Shown here: one piece after another, positions 27,157 through 35,947 of the stretch
Numbering within the stretch: the stretch's first letter is position 1
Layout: the number at the start of each line of letters is the position of its first letter
Program-made: the position numbers and the translations under genes
Notes under the pieces: model-generated
Databases searched by the model: none
Seen by the model: the letters and a program-made list of their open reading frames with translations, nothing else
Told to the model about the DNA's origin: nothing
DNA from: Halomonas binhaiensis
GTDB taxonomy: Bacteria > Pseudomonadota > Gammaproteobacteria > Pseudomonadales > Halomonadaceae
Direction: 5' to 3'
DNA length: 64,000 nt
Assembly: GCF_008329985.2 (NCBI RefSeq)
Contig: NZ_CP038437.2
Span: 2,232,001 to 2,296,000 of the forward strand

Positions 27157-28923
27157 GGTTTCGGTGGATCGCTCTGCCTTCTCGCTTCGCTCCTTGAACA
27201 AGGACACCAACACCCCTGCCGTCATCATCAGTATCACGACACTGAGCGGCAATGCTGTAGCAATCAAGGCGGTCTGCAGTGCCGTGAGGCCGCCTGCGAC
27301 CAGTAACACGGCCGCGACCATACCGATCACCAGCCCCCAGAAGATACGGAAATGCTGGGGAGGCTCCGGGTTGCCAAGTGACAGTATGGTGGTCAGAACC
27401 AGAGTACTGGAATCGGCGCTGGTGACGAACCAGCTCATCAGCAAGAAGACCATCATTGCCGAGAGTATCCAGGCCAGAGTGCCATGGCCGGCAACACCAT
27501 CTGCCGTGGCAAAAAGTGCCGCAGGCAGATTCCAGTCATTGACCAGGTCCATGATACCGGCACTGCCTACCCCGCCGGCGGCAGACAGCTCCTGATGTAG
27601 CGCCGTGCCGCCGAAGATGCCTAACCACACGAAGATGATGAAGGTGGGTACCAGCAGTACGCCGAGCACGAACTCTCGCAGAGTGCGGCCACGCGAAATG
27701 CGTGCGATGAACAGGCCAATGAACGGCGCCCAGGCCAGCCACCAGCCCCAGTAGAAGATAGTCCATGCCTGCAGCCACTCGGCTTCAGATGGTTCATCGG
27801 GATACCACAGCCCCATGGGAATGAAGTGAGTGACGTAATCGGTGAGGGTCTCTCCGAAGGATGTCAGCAACCACAGCGTCGGACCACCGATGACGAAGGC
27901 GCCGATGACCAGCACCGATACCCAGATATTGAGCTCGGAAATGAGCTTGATGCCGCGCTTGACCCCGGACATTGCCGACAAAATGGAAATCACGGTGATG
28001 ACGGCGATCAGCAACAACTGGGTATCGAGACCGGCGCTGATGCCGACCAGGCGATTCAGGCCAACCGCCATCTGGCTGACGCCCAGTCCCAGCGACGTGG
28101 CAACACCGAAGACACAACCAAGCACCCCAAGGATATCGACGGTGTGCCCTATTGGGCCGTAGATGCGAGTGCCGATGAACGGGTACAAGGCTGAACGCAG
28201 TGCCAAGGGCAAGCCTTTGCGGTAAGCAAAATAGGCAAGCGCCATGCCGACGATGACATAGACCGCCCAGCCGTGCAGGCCCCAGTGGAAGAAAGTGACG
28301 CGCAGCGCATCGATGGCACGCTGATGGTTCAGCGCGGTATCTCCCGCCATGTCGGCATGGGGATTGTTGGGGTAACCAAAGCCCCCGCTATTGTCGAAGT
28401 AGAAAATCGGCTCAGCGACACCAAAGAACAGGATGCCAATGCCGATGCCTGCGGAAAACAGCATGGAAAACCAGGCAAAGCGGCTGAATTCTGGCTTTTC
28501 TCCGTCACGCCCCAGGCGCAGGCTGCCAAATGGCGACAGGGCAATGAAGAAGCACACGGCGATCAGCACGACGATTGTCACCAGGTAATAGCCGCCGAAA
28601 GTGGTCTCGATCCAATTCCGTGCAGCGCCGAACAGGGCGCCGGACAGTTCTGGGTTGGCACCAGTGGCAACAACAAAGGCCAGCACCAGAAGTGCCGCAG
28701 ATAGCGTCATGCCCTTATGCATGTGACGGAACAGGCCGCGCTGGGCGAGTGCCGATTCAGGGTAACCATTTGATTGCAGGTCGTCCTCGAGGGATCGAGG
28801 GCCTTCTGGCTGTGGATGGCTTTCAGGGGAAGATGAGTGATGTGGTGATTGGATAACGACTCTCCTCTCACGGCCGGACAACGGGCCGGCGTTCCCGTGG
28901 CAGCACTCTGTCGCTGCCGTCAA
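27151..28923 (-). CDS. BCCT-family transporter (choline/betaine/carnitine type)
   Basis: A sodium- or proton-coupled carrier with 12 hydrophobic segments. It shows the BCCT signature AGIGIGILFFGVAEPIFYF and the substrate-site tryptophan region FYWGWWLAWAPFIGLFIARI, closest in style to BetT-type carriers. The start is uncertain: the longest frame begins at TTG 28923 with no ribosome site. A strong GAGAGGAG lies further in but precedes no standard start codon, and an ATG before MHKGMTLSAA would drop 67 polar residues. It is the last gene of the carnitine-side operon, 73 bases after the second BCCT gene. Choline, glycine betaine or carnitine uptake is likely. Confidence 0.88.
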   Translation of the reverse strand: MTAATECCHGNAGPLSGRERRVVIQSPHHSSSPESHPQPEGPRSLEDDLQSNGYPESALAQRGLFRHMHKGMTLSAALLVLAFVVATGANPELSGALFGAARNWIETTFGGYYLVTIVVLIAVCFFIALSPFGSLRLGRDGEKPEFSRFAWFSMLFSAGIGIGILFFGVAEPIFYFDNSGGFGYPNNPHADMAGDTALNHQRAIDALRVTFFHWGLHGWAVYVIVGMALAYFAYRKGLPLALRSALYPFIGTRIYGPIGHTVDILGVLGCVFGVATSLGLGVSQMAVGLNRLVGISAGLDTQLLLIAVITVISILSAMSGVKRGIKLISELNIWVSVLVIGAFVIGGPTLWLLTSFGETLTDYVTHFIPMGLWYPDEPSEAEWLQAWTIFYWGWWLAWAPFIGLFIARISRGRTLREFVLGVLLVPTFIIFVWLGIFGGTALHQELSAAGGVGSAGIMDLVNDWNLPAALFATADGVAGHGTLAWILSAMMVFLLMSWFVTSADSSTLVLTTILSLGNPEPPQHFRIFWGLVIGMVAAVLLVAGGLTALQTALIATALPLSVVILMMTAGVLVSLFKERSEKAERSTETR

Positions 28924-28996
28924 CGGGATACTTCTGATCAGGCAGTATCCATCAGGAAGTATCCCGCATCGGTAAGATGGTGCGGCTCTCGGCCAG

Positions 28997-30406
28997 TCAG
29001 CTGTCTGGACGATCGCTTGCCATGCTGCGCTGTGTGCTGGCAGGGCTTGATGAAGTACGCTTCAGGCGCAGGATGAAAGCCACCACCAGAGCGAAGATGC
29101 CGAAGGCAACCGGAATCGCTGCGACTGAAATCAGGGTCAGAATGACCTTGAAGATGTCGCCATCGAGCCAATTGATGACGATCGCCAGGGCCGCCATGGC
29201 GATGATCCAGAAGACACGAGAGCGCTGCACGGTCAGCATCTCGCAGACAAGACCGGCAGAATCGGCGCTGGTCACGAAGAACAACAGGATATTGAGTGCC
29301 AGGATCGCAGACAGGATGCCGTGACTGTCGAGGCTTTCCATCAGTGCGAAGACATCGGCGGATCCCGTGCTCAGCCCCCCGAGCCCGAAGACGGTGAACC
29401 AGAGACACGAAAACAGGCTGGGAACCAGCATGACACCGAGAACCAGCTGACGCAGTGTTCGCCCACGCGAAATGCGGGCGATGAAGACGCCGGTAAAGAT
29501 GAACCAGCCATACCAGGCAGCCTCGAAGGCATACAACCAGTCAGCCAGCCAGGCCTTGTGCTCGGGGTCGGCATAGCCGATATCCGTTGCCATGGCCGGG
29601 TATTTTACCAGGTACTCCGGTACCAGTCGGGCAAAGGTGGTGAGGATGTCCTGCGGCAGCGTCAATGCGAACACACTGAGCATCAAGATGATGGCAAACA
29701 GGGTGTTGTAGTTGCTCAACCATTTGATGCCGCGGTTGAGCCCGGAAGTGCTGGAAGCAATCGCAAACAACGATAGTACGGCGATGATCACACTTGGCCC
29801 GACCTGAATACCGAAGAACTGCTGCAGGCTTTGCTGCAGCGGCTCTGCGGCATAGGTGAACGTCAGTGACAAGCCGATGACGGTCGATACCACCAGGCTG
29901 ACAAGGTTGAGCTTGCTCAACCAGCCACCACCCAACAGTGCTTCGGCAGGTTTATCGATCTTCAAGTTGTACATGCAATGGGCAAAGATCACGCCGATGG
30001 CCAGATAGCCTGCCCAGGCCAGCAACCCCCAGTGGTTGAAAGCATACAGCAGCGCCTGGTCTGTGCTGTGGCCTGCCTCGACATGGTAGCGCGGCTCCAG
30101 CACTCCCCAGGTCACCAGGCCAATGCCCATTCCAGTGGCGAACAGCATGCCAAGCCAGGTAAGCGTGGAGAATTCGGGCTTTCCCTGGCCGAAGCGCAGG
30201 CGCCCCAGCGGGGTAAACATCAGCACAATGAAAACGATGGATGCTGCAAAGGCTGGATAGGTGAAGATAAAGCCGAAATTGCCGATGACGTGGGTCTTGA
30301 TGACATCGAGCAGAGATTGGAAGGGCCCCGGCGCCATCGCCGCAAAGGCAATCAGGGCAATGACGGTGACGATGGTGGCAACGGAGGTGGAAATATGGGT
30401 TTTCAT
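28997..30406 (-). CDS. BCCT-family transporter, carnitine-locus type
   Basis: A 469-residue BCCT carrier, shorter than the neighbouring one because both polar tails are short. It has ATGMGIGLVTWGVLEPRYH in the glycine-rich segment and AAWYGWFIFTGVFIARISRG, where the usual WWLAW tryptophans are replaced. Altered aromatic residues suggest a different ligand from BetT. Linkage to acylcarnitine-esterase and carnitine dehydrogenase genes points to carnitine or acylcarnitine (inference). The ATG at 30406 gives a natural N-terminus; 26 additional open codons upstream are low-complexity. Confidence 0.88.
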   Translation of the reverse strand: MKTHISTSVATIVTVIALIAFAAMAPGPFQSLLDVIKTHVIGNFGFIFTYPAFAASIVFIVLMFTPLGRLRFGQGKPEFSTLTWLGMLFATGMGIGLVTWGVLEPRYHVEAGHSTDQALLYAFNHWGLLAWAGYLAIGVIFAHCMYNLKIDKPAEALLGGGWLSKLNLVSLVVSTVIGLSLTFTYAAEPLQQSLQQFFGIQVGPSVIIAVLSLFAIASSTSGLNRGIKWLSNYNTLFAIILMLSVFALTLPQDILTTFARLVPEYLVKYPAMATDIGYADPEHKAWLADWLYAFEAAWYGWFIFTGVFIARISRGRTLRQLVLGVMLVPSLFSCLWFTVFGLGGLSTGSADVFALMESLDSHGILSAILALNILLFFVTSADSAGLVCEMLTVQRSRVFWIIAMAALAIVINWLDGDIFKVILTLISVAAIPVAFGIFALVVAFILRLKRTSSSPASTQRSMASDRPDS

Positions 30407-30534
30407 GTGCGTCTCGTTATCGTTGTCGTGGACGTACTTTCTTGCACTTGAATACGCTTTCGTCTGAACATTCCTTCGCTTCAATATCCTTCCAGTTGAA
30501 TGCAGGCTTCCTCTTGTCGGGTGCTTCTCAGATC

Positions 30535-30592
30535 AGGGCCGGTTGTCAGGACTGGGAGCAAGACTGGTTGCTAGACCTGGGTGTCTCAAGAC
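30535..30592. repeat. Degenerate 12-14 bp repeats downstream of the esterase gene
   Basis: On the minus strand, after the stop, the words GGTCTTGAGACACCCA, GGTCTAGCAACCA, GTCTTGCTCCCA and GTCCTGACAACC follow each other. They are recognisable but diverged units that include the esterase stop codon. Confidence 0.45.
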
Positions 30593-31500
30593 CGAGTTGC
30601 ACAAGGTGTCTGGGCAAGGCGGTCATCCAGGGCAACGCAGAATCGTTGCCAGGCGATCTTCATCTCGGGTAGCTGTTCACGCGCATGCAAAGCGCCATGC
30701 AGCATGTTGGCAGCACAGCGATAACCGATGTCGGCTCCGCTGTCTCGCCACCCCTGGACCGCTCGCTCAAGGGGCCGAGTCAGTGGGTCGTGCTCGACAG
30801 CCAGCACCTCCATGCGAGGTGCTGGAACCTGATGGGTGTTATCGGGAGGAGCATGAGCACGAATCAGAGACCAGGCCTGCATGACATCGGCACGGCTGAG
30901 CAAGGGTGCATCGTCACCCAGGCTATCGAGATGAGGTGTTCCCACCAGGGGATAGATCAGGCCGACGACCGGCGTGACCTCCAACTGGGGCAACGTCAGG
31001 CTGGACAACGTATCGATGATCAGCCGGGCACCGGCGCTATCCCCTACCACGGCAACAGGCTTCAGGCTGTGAATCACGTTGCGGCAATCGGCAATAGCCT
31101 GGTCATATCGGGCTTCGGGCATCTTGCGGTAGCCAATGCTGACGACTTCACGTTGCAGTTCGCAGGCCAACCCTGCCGCAATACCCTGGTGGCTGTTCAC
31201 GGAACCGAGACAGAAGCCTCCGCCATGCACGTAGACTACCCTGCCCCTGTCGCCATCTTTGTCGCCAACTTCCGGGCGCAGGTGACGTACAGGACAGCCA
31301 TTGATGCGGTCATCATGTAGCTGCACGTTGGCCGGCAGCGGCGCAGCGAAGCTGGCACACAAGGTGTCGTAGTAGTCTCTGGCTGCACCGAGTGGCAATG
31401 TGGAGACAACATCGAGTCCTGACTGGAAACGTCTGGCGAAGGTGTCAATATTCCAGGCCTCAATACCCCAAGCCTCGATGTCCGAGCTATCAATGTCCAT
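30586..31500 (-). CDS. Alpha/beta hydrolase, candidate acylcarnitine esterase
   Basis: A 304-residue serine hydrolase of the hormone-sensitive-lipase family. The oxyanion-hole motif is VYVHGGGFCLG and the nucleophile elbow VVGDSAGARL. The catalytic histidine probably lies in MLHGALHAREQ. In Pseudomonas aeruginosa a short-chain O-acylcarnitine hydrolase (HocS) lies in the carnitine gene cluster. The same linkage here makes release of L-carnitine from acylcarnitines likely, though not proven. The ATG at 31500 was chosen because an upstream GTG lies inside a hairpin. The N-terminus has a repeated IEAW. Confidence 0.72.
   Translation of the reverse strand: MDIDSSDIEAWGIEAWNIDTFARRFQSGLDVVSTLPLGAARDYYDTLCASFAAPLPANVQLHDDRINGCPVRHLRPEVGDKDGDRGRVVYVHGGGFCLGSVNSHQGIAAGLACELQREVVSIGYRKMPEARYDQAIADCRNVIHSLKPVAVVGDSAGARLIIDTLSSLTLPQLEVTPVVGLIYPLVGTPHLDSLGDDAPLLSRADVMQAWSLIRAHAPPDNTHQVPAPRMEVLAVEHDPLTRPLERAVQGWRDSGADIGYRCAANMLHGALHAREQLPEMKIAWQRFCVALDDRLAQTPCATRS
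31450..31479. repeat. 15-bp imperfect duplication in the esterase gene
   Basis: Units ATTCCAGGCCTCAAT and ACCCCAAGCCTCGAT (11 of 15 identical) encode the repeated peptide IEAWG/IEAWN near the N-terminus. The frame is kept because the unit is a multiple of three. Confidence 0.55.
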
Positions 31501-31558
31501 TGGCCGGATTTCCTCGGCCACCTCCCTCGGTGGCTCTTGATATTGCGTCAAGGAATTT

Positions 31559-31583
31559 CCCTGCACAGCGAAACTGTGCAGGG
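31559..31583 (-). other. Intercistronic stem-loop between thioesterase and esterase genes
   Basis: A perfect 10-bp stem (CCCTGCACAG/CTGTGCAGGG) with a 5-base loop lies directly behind the thioesterase stop codon. No T-run follows, so it is more likely an mRNA stabiliser or processing site than a full terminator. Confidence 0.7.
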
Positions 31584-31588
31584 TATGG

Positions 31589-32044
31589 TCAACGATGCGG
31601 GATTCCGATACGGCGCCCCACTGGGGTCGATTCAGGATCCGCCAGTTCCGTCACCTGGCTCAGGGCTTGTGCCACGGAGTCGGGAAACGCTGCCGGTCGA
31701 CCACTGGCCACATCGATTCCCATCAGCATCTGCTCGCTGGTGGCCAGGAGGTTGCCCTCCTCGTCGCGCATGTCGAACAACACATGCAGGCGCTTGGCAT
31801 CACGATCCACCATCTGCACATCGACCATCAGCGCCTGTCCCTGATGGGCCTCCCGGCGGTAGCACAAATGGGTCTCGAGGGTATACAGGGTATAGCCATG
31901 CTGGCGGCGTCCCTCGACATCGAGACCGATGCGATCCATCAAGGCTTCGACACCAAGCGAGAACACCCGGGCATACTCGGCATCGTTCATATGGCCGTTG
32001 TAGTCGACCCACTGGGGAGCGACCTGGGTTGTCATCAGGCTCAT
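31589..32044 (-). CDS. Hotdog thioesterase, probable betainyl-CoA thioesterase
   Basis: A 151-residue hotdog-fold acyl-CoA thioesterase of the 4-hydroxybenzoyl-CoA thioesterase type. The active-site region is WVDYNGHMNDAEYARVFSLG with the conserved aspartate. In carnitine degradation such an enzyme hydrolyses betainyl-CoA to glycine betaine and CoA; in some bacteria it is fused to carnitine dehydrogenase. Here it is separate, but its ATG shares one base with the dehydrogenase stop codon, so translation is coupled. The alternative start at codon 4 (MTTQV) is also possible. Confidence 0.85.
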   Translation of the reverse strand: MSLMTTQVAPQWVDYNGHMNDAEYARVFSLGVEALMDRIGLDVEGRRQHGYTLYTLETHLCYRREAHQGQALMVDVQMVDRDAKRLHVLFDMRDEEGNLLATSEQMLMGIDVASGRPAAFPDSVAQALSQVTELADPESTPVGRRIGIPHR

Positions 32045-32997
32045 CAGATACGTCCCTCGAGACCTTCGGCCTCCGGCCAGTAGTTCTCGACCAGGGCCAG
32101 CAGTTCGACGAGAAAGTCGTCACGGCGACGATCCAGCGTGGCCACGGAGCGCCCTGCCGCCTGGAACTCACAACCCTCGACGACACGATCGATCAGCTCG
32201 TCCGTCAGTTCCGGGGCTTCGAGCTTGGTCCAGGGCAGCTTCAGTGCCGGGCCAAACTGCTCCAGCATATGGCGCATGCCCTGCTCGCCTCCGGCCAGGT
32301 GGAAGGTCAGGAAGGTGCCCATCAAGGACCAGCGCAGACCACAGCCGTAGACCACCGCGGCATCCACTTCCTCGGTGGTGGCCACACCATCGTTGACCAG
32401 GTGCAAGGCTTCTCGCCACAGGGCTTCCATGAGCCTGTCGGCAATGTGGCCTTCGATTTCGCGACGCACGACCAATGGGCGCATACCAAGCGCCTTGTAG
32501 TCATCGTGCGCCGTAGCAAGATGCTCGGGAGTGGTTGCCTTGCCGCCAACCAGCTCGACCAGTGGCAGCAGGTAAACAGGGTTGAAGGGGTGAGCGACAA
32601 TCACTCTTCCCGGTGCCTGGGTACATTTGAGCTGCAGGTCGCTGGGCTTGAAGCCAGATGTCGATGAACCAATCAGAACATTGGCAGGCGCTGTCGCATC
32701 GAGCTGTGCCAGGATTTCCTGCTTGAGTTCGAGGCGTTCCGGGACGTTTTCCTGAATCAGGTCGGCACCGACAACGGCTTCATTGATATCGCTGACAAAG
32801 CGCAGGCGCTCTGGGCTGGCTCCCTCGGCCAGTCCAAGACGGGTCAGCGATGGCCAGGCATTGTCGACGAAGGCACGGGTACGTTCCTGCGCCTCTGGTG
32901 CAGGGTCGAAGGCCACCACATCCCAGCCTGCCGCCAGGGCGCGGGCGATCCAGCCATTGCCAATGACACCGGTGCCGATGACGCTCAACTGGCTCAT
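32044..32997 (-). CDS. cdhA: L-carnitine 3-dehydrogenase
   Basis: A 317-residue enzyme of the 3-hydroxyacyl-CoA dehydrogenase superfamily that oxidises L-carnitine to 3-dehydrocarnitine with NAD+. It has the N-terminal Rossmann motif [16 protein letters not shown] and the family body [20 protein letters not shown] and [20 protein letters not shown] with the catalytic histidine. Length is right for the unfused form. It overlaps the upstream cleavage-enzyme gene by four bases and the downstream thioesterase gene by one, so the three form one translational unit. Confidence 0.9.
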   Translation of the reverse strand: MSQLSVIGTGVIGNGWIARALAAGWDVVAFDPAPEAQERTRAFVDNAWPSLTRLGLAEGASPERLRFVSDINEAVVGADLIQENVPERLELKQEILAQLDATAPANVLIGSSTSGFKPSDLQLKCTQAPGRVIVAHPFNPVYLLPLVELVGGKATTPEHLATAHDDYKALGMRPLVVRREIEGHIADRLMEALWREALHLVNDGVATTEEVDAAVVYGCGLRWSLMGTFLTFHLAGGEQGMRHMLEQFGPALKLPWTKLEAPELTDELIDRVVEGCEFQAAGRSVATLDRRRDDFLVELLALVENYWPEAEGLEGRI

Positions 32998-33902
32998 GCG
33001 TCACCTTCCATGGTCTGACCGGTTGCTGGATGGCGCAGCTTGAGGTGAGCGCGCGTTTCGGCTGGGGTCATGACACGCCCACCCAGGTGGTTGATGATGC
33101 TGGCCGCCTTTTCGACCAACTGACCGTTACTGGCCAGAACCCCCTTGTCGAGATAGAGATTGTCTTCCAGACCGACGCGGGCATGACCTCCGAGCAGCAT
33201 GGCCTGAGCTACCATAGGCATCTGGTGACGGCCAATACCAAACGCCGCCCAGTTGGCATTGACTGGCAGCTTGTTGCGCATGGTTGTCATGGTTTCGGTG
33301 TCGGCTTCAGCACCCCACGGGATTCCCAGGCATAGTTGATACAGCGGATCACCGTCGATCAGCCCTTCTTCCTGCAACTGACGGGCAAACCATACATGGC
33401 CAAGATCGAAACACTCGAGCTCAGGCTTGACGCCGGCTGCCTGGACCAGACGTGCATGCTCGCGCAGCCAGTCGGCCGGGTTGATGTAGACCATGTCGCC
33501 AAAATTGAGGCTGCCGCAGTCCAGGGTGCATAGTTCAGGCAGCAGCTCGGCCACCGGAGCATGGCGCTCGGCGGGTGTCTGAATGTCGCTGCCAGGGCCA
33601 CCACGAGTCGGGTCATTGGCATCAGGAATCCAGTCACCGCCACCACCGGCGGTAATGTTCATGACGATGTCAGTGTCGGCCTCACGAACGCGTTCCATGA
33701 CCTCACGAAAGTGCGCCAGATCGTGGCTGATGCCGCCGGTCTCCGGGTCTCGCACGTGAATATGCGCGACGCTGGCGCCTGCCTTGGCCGCCTCGATGCA
33801 GGCCTCGGCAATCTGCTTGGGCGTCACCGGTACGCCAGGATGCTTGGCGGTTGTATCTCCAGCGCCGGTGACAGCGCAGGTCAGGATGACATTGTGATTC
33901 AT
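32994..33902 (-). CDS. Beta-keto acid cleavage enzyme (DUF849/BKACE), dehydrocarnitine type
   Basis: A 302-residue TIM-barrel enzyme of the BKACE family. Zinc-ligand histidines appear in [16 protein letters not shown]. Family members condense a beta-keto acid with acetyl-CoA and cleave it to a new CoA thioester and acetoacetate. The dehydrocarnitine-specific members yield betainyl-CoA plus acetoacetate, and the adjacent dehydrogenase and thioesterase genes fit this. The ATG at 33902 follows GGAGGT. It is the first gene of the leftward operon. A promoter must lie in the AT-rich stretch around 33950-34050. Confidence 0.88.
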   Translation of the reverse strand: MNHNVILTCAVTGAGDTTAKHPGVPVTPKQIAEACIEAAKAGASVAHIHVRDPETGGISHDLAHFREVMERVREADTDIVMNITAGGGGDWIPDANDPTRGGPGSDIQTPAERHAPVAELLPELCTLDCGSLNFGDMVYINPADWLREHARLVQAAGVKPELECFDLGHVWFARQLQEEGLIDGDPLYQLCLGIPWGAEADTETMTTMRNKLPVNANWAAFGIGRHQMPMVAQAMLLGGHARVGLEDNLYLDKGVLASNGQLVEKAASIINHLGGRVMTPAETRAHLKLRHPATGQTMEGDA

Positions 33903-34088
33903 GTGGACCTCCAGGTGATCGATACAAGGAGTGTCCTCAAGTTGACGGCACATCAGTTGACGTCATACGACATATCTTTGATCTATTGCGACGTAAATCT
34001 GATGGCATGCAATATTTGGACATTGTGAAATCCACCGGCTTGTCTAGGCTTTCTTCATGGCGTGGAAGCCGCAATAACAGGCAGGGAC

Positions 34089-34697
34089 ATGAACGAGCTG
34101 CCGCATACCTTTTCCAGTGGGGAAGTCTTCACCCATGTCCGTATCATCATCGGCATGGTGATGGGGCTGAGCGTCAGTCGGTTGATCACCGGGCTGACAC
34201 GGTTTGTTCAGCACCCTGGACGTGAGCAACTGTATCTGCCACACATTGGCTGGGTGCTGTTTCTGCTGCTGTTCATCATCCATTTCTGGTGGTTTGAATT
34301 CGCCCTAACACGTCGAACGAACTGGTATTTCGCCATCTATTTCTTCCTGCTCTTCTATACCGGGATGTTCGTGGCGCTTTCAGCCGTACTGTTCCCCGAT
34401 CGCATGGACGAGTACCAGGGCTTTAGAGACTATTTCCGCAAGCGGCGAAACGCTTTCTATGTGCTGCTGCTCATCCTGCTGATAGTCGATGTCATCGATA
34501 CCGTGCTCAAAGGCAATACCTATTACGTGACCTATTACTACGACGGTTGGTTTTATCCCGCCCGGCAGGGATTGCTGATCGTGGGAGCTTTGCTGGGCCT
34601 GGTGTGGCAGTCGGAACGCTACCAGGTCGCTTTTGCCGTCTTTGCCCTGACCTTCCAGGTCCTCTGGATCGTAAGCCTGTTCGAGGTGCTTCGCTGA
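34089..34697 (+). CDS. Conserved membrane protein of unknown function
   Basis: A 202-residue protein with five or six hydrophobic segments: VRIIIGMVMGLSVSRLITGL, then YLPHIGWVLFLLLFIIHFWW, AIYFFLLFYTGMFVALSAVL, AFYVLLLILLIVDVIDTVL and a C-terminal pair. Loops are aromatic and basic. I do not recognise a family with known role. The ATG at 34089 follows GGCAGGGAC; an in-frame GTG nine codons upstream is less likely. The gene is divergent from the carnitine operon and its stop codon lies inside a 15-bp tandem repeat. Confidence 0.7.
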   Translation: MNELPHTFSSGEVFTHVRIIIGMVMGLSVSRLITGLTRFVQHPGREQLYLPHIGWVLFLLLFIIHFWWFEFALTRRTNWYFAIYFFLLFYTGMFVALSAVLFPDRMDEYQGFRDYFRKRRNAFYVLLLILLIVDVIDTVLKGNTYYVTYYYDGWFYPARQGLLIVGALLGLVWQSERYQVAFAVFALTFQVLWIVSLFEVLR

Positions 34698-34735
34698 CAA
34701 GTACTTCGTTGACAAATGCCTCGTTGACAATTGCC
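34691..34735. repeat. 15-bp tandem repeat, three units, over the stop of the membrane protein gene
   Basis: Units TCGCTGACAAGTACT, TCGTTGACAAATGCC and TCGTTGACAATTGCC. The first contains the gene's TGA stop codon and the others repeat TGACAA, so the 3' end of the gene has been copied twice. Confidence 0.85.
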
Positions 34736-34801
34736 CATAACCCCACGTACTAGAGCCTGACGGCGATACGCTGGCACGTGGAAGCATATTTTTACTTTGT
34801 C

Positions 34802-35016
34802 ATGGCGGATGACAATGTTGTCTTTCATATGCAGTACGGAGATTCTGATACGCATTCCCGCAGGCTGATGGGGGGCTTGCTGAGAATCTTGCAGTAGCCG
34901 CAGTATTCCTGGCTTTCCTGGCTTTCCTGGCTTTCCTGGCTTTCCTGGCTTTCCTGGCTTCAGGCTATGTGCATGGGCACACTCTGGCTGTCGATGGAGG
35001 GTGGCTGGCCCGCTGA
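34802..35016 (+). pseudogene. kduD: Remnant of kduD (2-dehydro-3-deoxy-D-gluconate 5-dehydrogenase), 3' part
   Basis: Only the C-terminal fifth of a short-chain dehydrogenase can be followed. In one frame MADDN (34802) recalls the KduD MATDN. In a second frame EILIRIPAG-stop-WG (34839-34874) recalls KduD ERIPAGRWG, with the arginine changed to a stop codon. In a third frame the C-terminus reads LAENLAVAAVFLA, a repeat-expanded FLA tract, then SGYVHGHTLAVDGGWLAR and TGA at 35014. The ending AVDGGWLAR is that of KduD. Upstream no enzyme sequence is recognisable. KduD acts on the product of pectin or uronate breakdown, and a broken kdgR lies 1 kb away. The relic is clear; the KduD identity rests on the short matched pieces. 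Confidence 0.78.
34906..34959. repeat. 9-bp tandem repeat, six exact units, inside the kduD remnant
   Basis: Six copies of TTCCTGGCT without mismatch, encoding (Phe-Leu-Ala)x6 in the frame of the kduD C-terminus. In KduD a single FLAS occurs here, so one codon triplet unit has expanded after the gene lost function. Confidence 0.95.
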
Positions 35017-35090
35017 CAGTTCTGCATCTTGGGTCCTGCACTATGCTCGCCCCTACGCATCGCGAATTTCAGCAACGTGTAAGTTCTCAG

Positions 35091-35121
35091 AAAAAAAGTG
35101 CGGCCTCTGAGCCGCACTTTT
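35091..35121 (-). terminator. Terminator of the DHFR-like gene
   Basis: An 11-bp stem (AAAAGTGCGGC/GCCGCACTTTT) with a 6-base loop. On the minus strand it is followed by a run of seven Ts. It is nearly symmetrical and could work in both directions. It lies 39 bases past the stop of the leftward reductase gene. Confidence 0.9.
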
Positions 35122-35159
35122 CACGACAAACTTGATCTTGAATCTGAGCTTCACGTTGT

Positions 35160-35846
35160 TCAACTGCAGTTCTTGCGTCGCTCAAGCTCGGCTTCGCTTG
35201 GGGGATCCAAGGCAAAGGAACCGATCTGGATCTCGCCTGCACGCTTGTAGGTAGCAATCAGCACGCCGTTTGGTGATGCCGTCGATTTTACCAGTTCGAA
35301 GGCCGCAGGCATGGTGCCGGAGTCGAACAGGCGCTTGCCCTTACCGAGTACCAATGGATAGAACAGCAGCTGAAACTCGTCGATGAGGTCGGCGGCGAGC
35401 AGTGTCTGGATCAGGCGGCTGGAGCCCCAGATCCACAAGTCCGGACCTTCCTCTTTCTTCAAGTCGCGTAACGTGGCAACGACATCCTCACCTAGCCACT
35501 GGCTGTTTTGCCAGGACAGTGTATTCGGCGAATGCGTGGCGACGTATTTTGTCACGCGGTTGAATAGCTCGGCGATGGAGGCATCCTGCTCGCTGAAACC
35601 CTCGGCCGAAGGATCGGTTTCAACATAGGGCCAGTGGGCAGCAAAGATGTCATAGGTGTTGCGACCAAGCAGCAGGTCGAAAGGCCTTGCGAAGCTTTCG
35701 TCTATGGCGGCACCGATTACCTCATCAGCATAATGGGTGGTCCAGCCTCCATAGTCGAACCCACCACTCGGATCTTCGTTCGGGCCGCCCGGTGCCTGTA
35801 CGACGCCATCGAGACTGATAAATGCACTGACGGTAAAATTTCGCAT
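35160..35846 (-). CDS. Dihydrofolate reductase-family protein (RibD C-terminal type)
   Basis: A 228-residue protein of the RibD-C/DHFR-like family that includes YyaP and YwjB. It begins MRNFTVSAFISLDGVVQAPG and has LLLGRNTYDIFAAHWP and the NADPH-site-like DLWIWGSSRLIQTLL. Members are NADPH-dependent reductases of unknown physiological substrate. The ATG at 35846 follows GGGAGG. The gene sits between the relics of kduD and kdgR, so it may be a later insertion or a survivor of a decayed locus. Confidence 0.85.
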   Translation of the reverse strand: MRNFTVSAFISLDGVVQAPGGPNEDPSGGFDYGGWTTHYADEVIGAAIDESFARPFDLLLGRNTYDIFAAHWPYVETDPSAEGFSEQDASIAELFNRVTKYVATHSPNTLSWQNSQWLGEDVVATLRDLKKEEGPDLWIWGSSRLIQTLLAADLIDEFQLLFYPLVLGKGKRLFDSGTMPAAFELVKSTASPNGVLIATYKRAGEIQIGSFALDPPSEAELERRKNCS

Positions 35847-35947
35847 TTCATTTCCTCCCTTTCGTTTCACGCTTGAACAGGCATTTCATGCAAGAAGGAC
35901 GAACGAAGAAGATGAACATCGACATGTCAGCGGATATTTTTCTGGCC

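Noticed and set aside
34906..34959. CRISPR-like regular repeat
   Set aside because: Units are 9 bp, directly adjacent with no spacers, and in frame with a dehydrogenase remnant; there are no cas genes in the window.
34619..35041. Collagen-like minus-strand frame with Pro-Gly-Lys repeats
   Set aside because: It is the reverse reading of the six TTCCTGGCT units and the 15-bp repeats. The plus strand carries a recognisable kduD C-terminus, and no ribosome site supports the minus frame.
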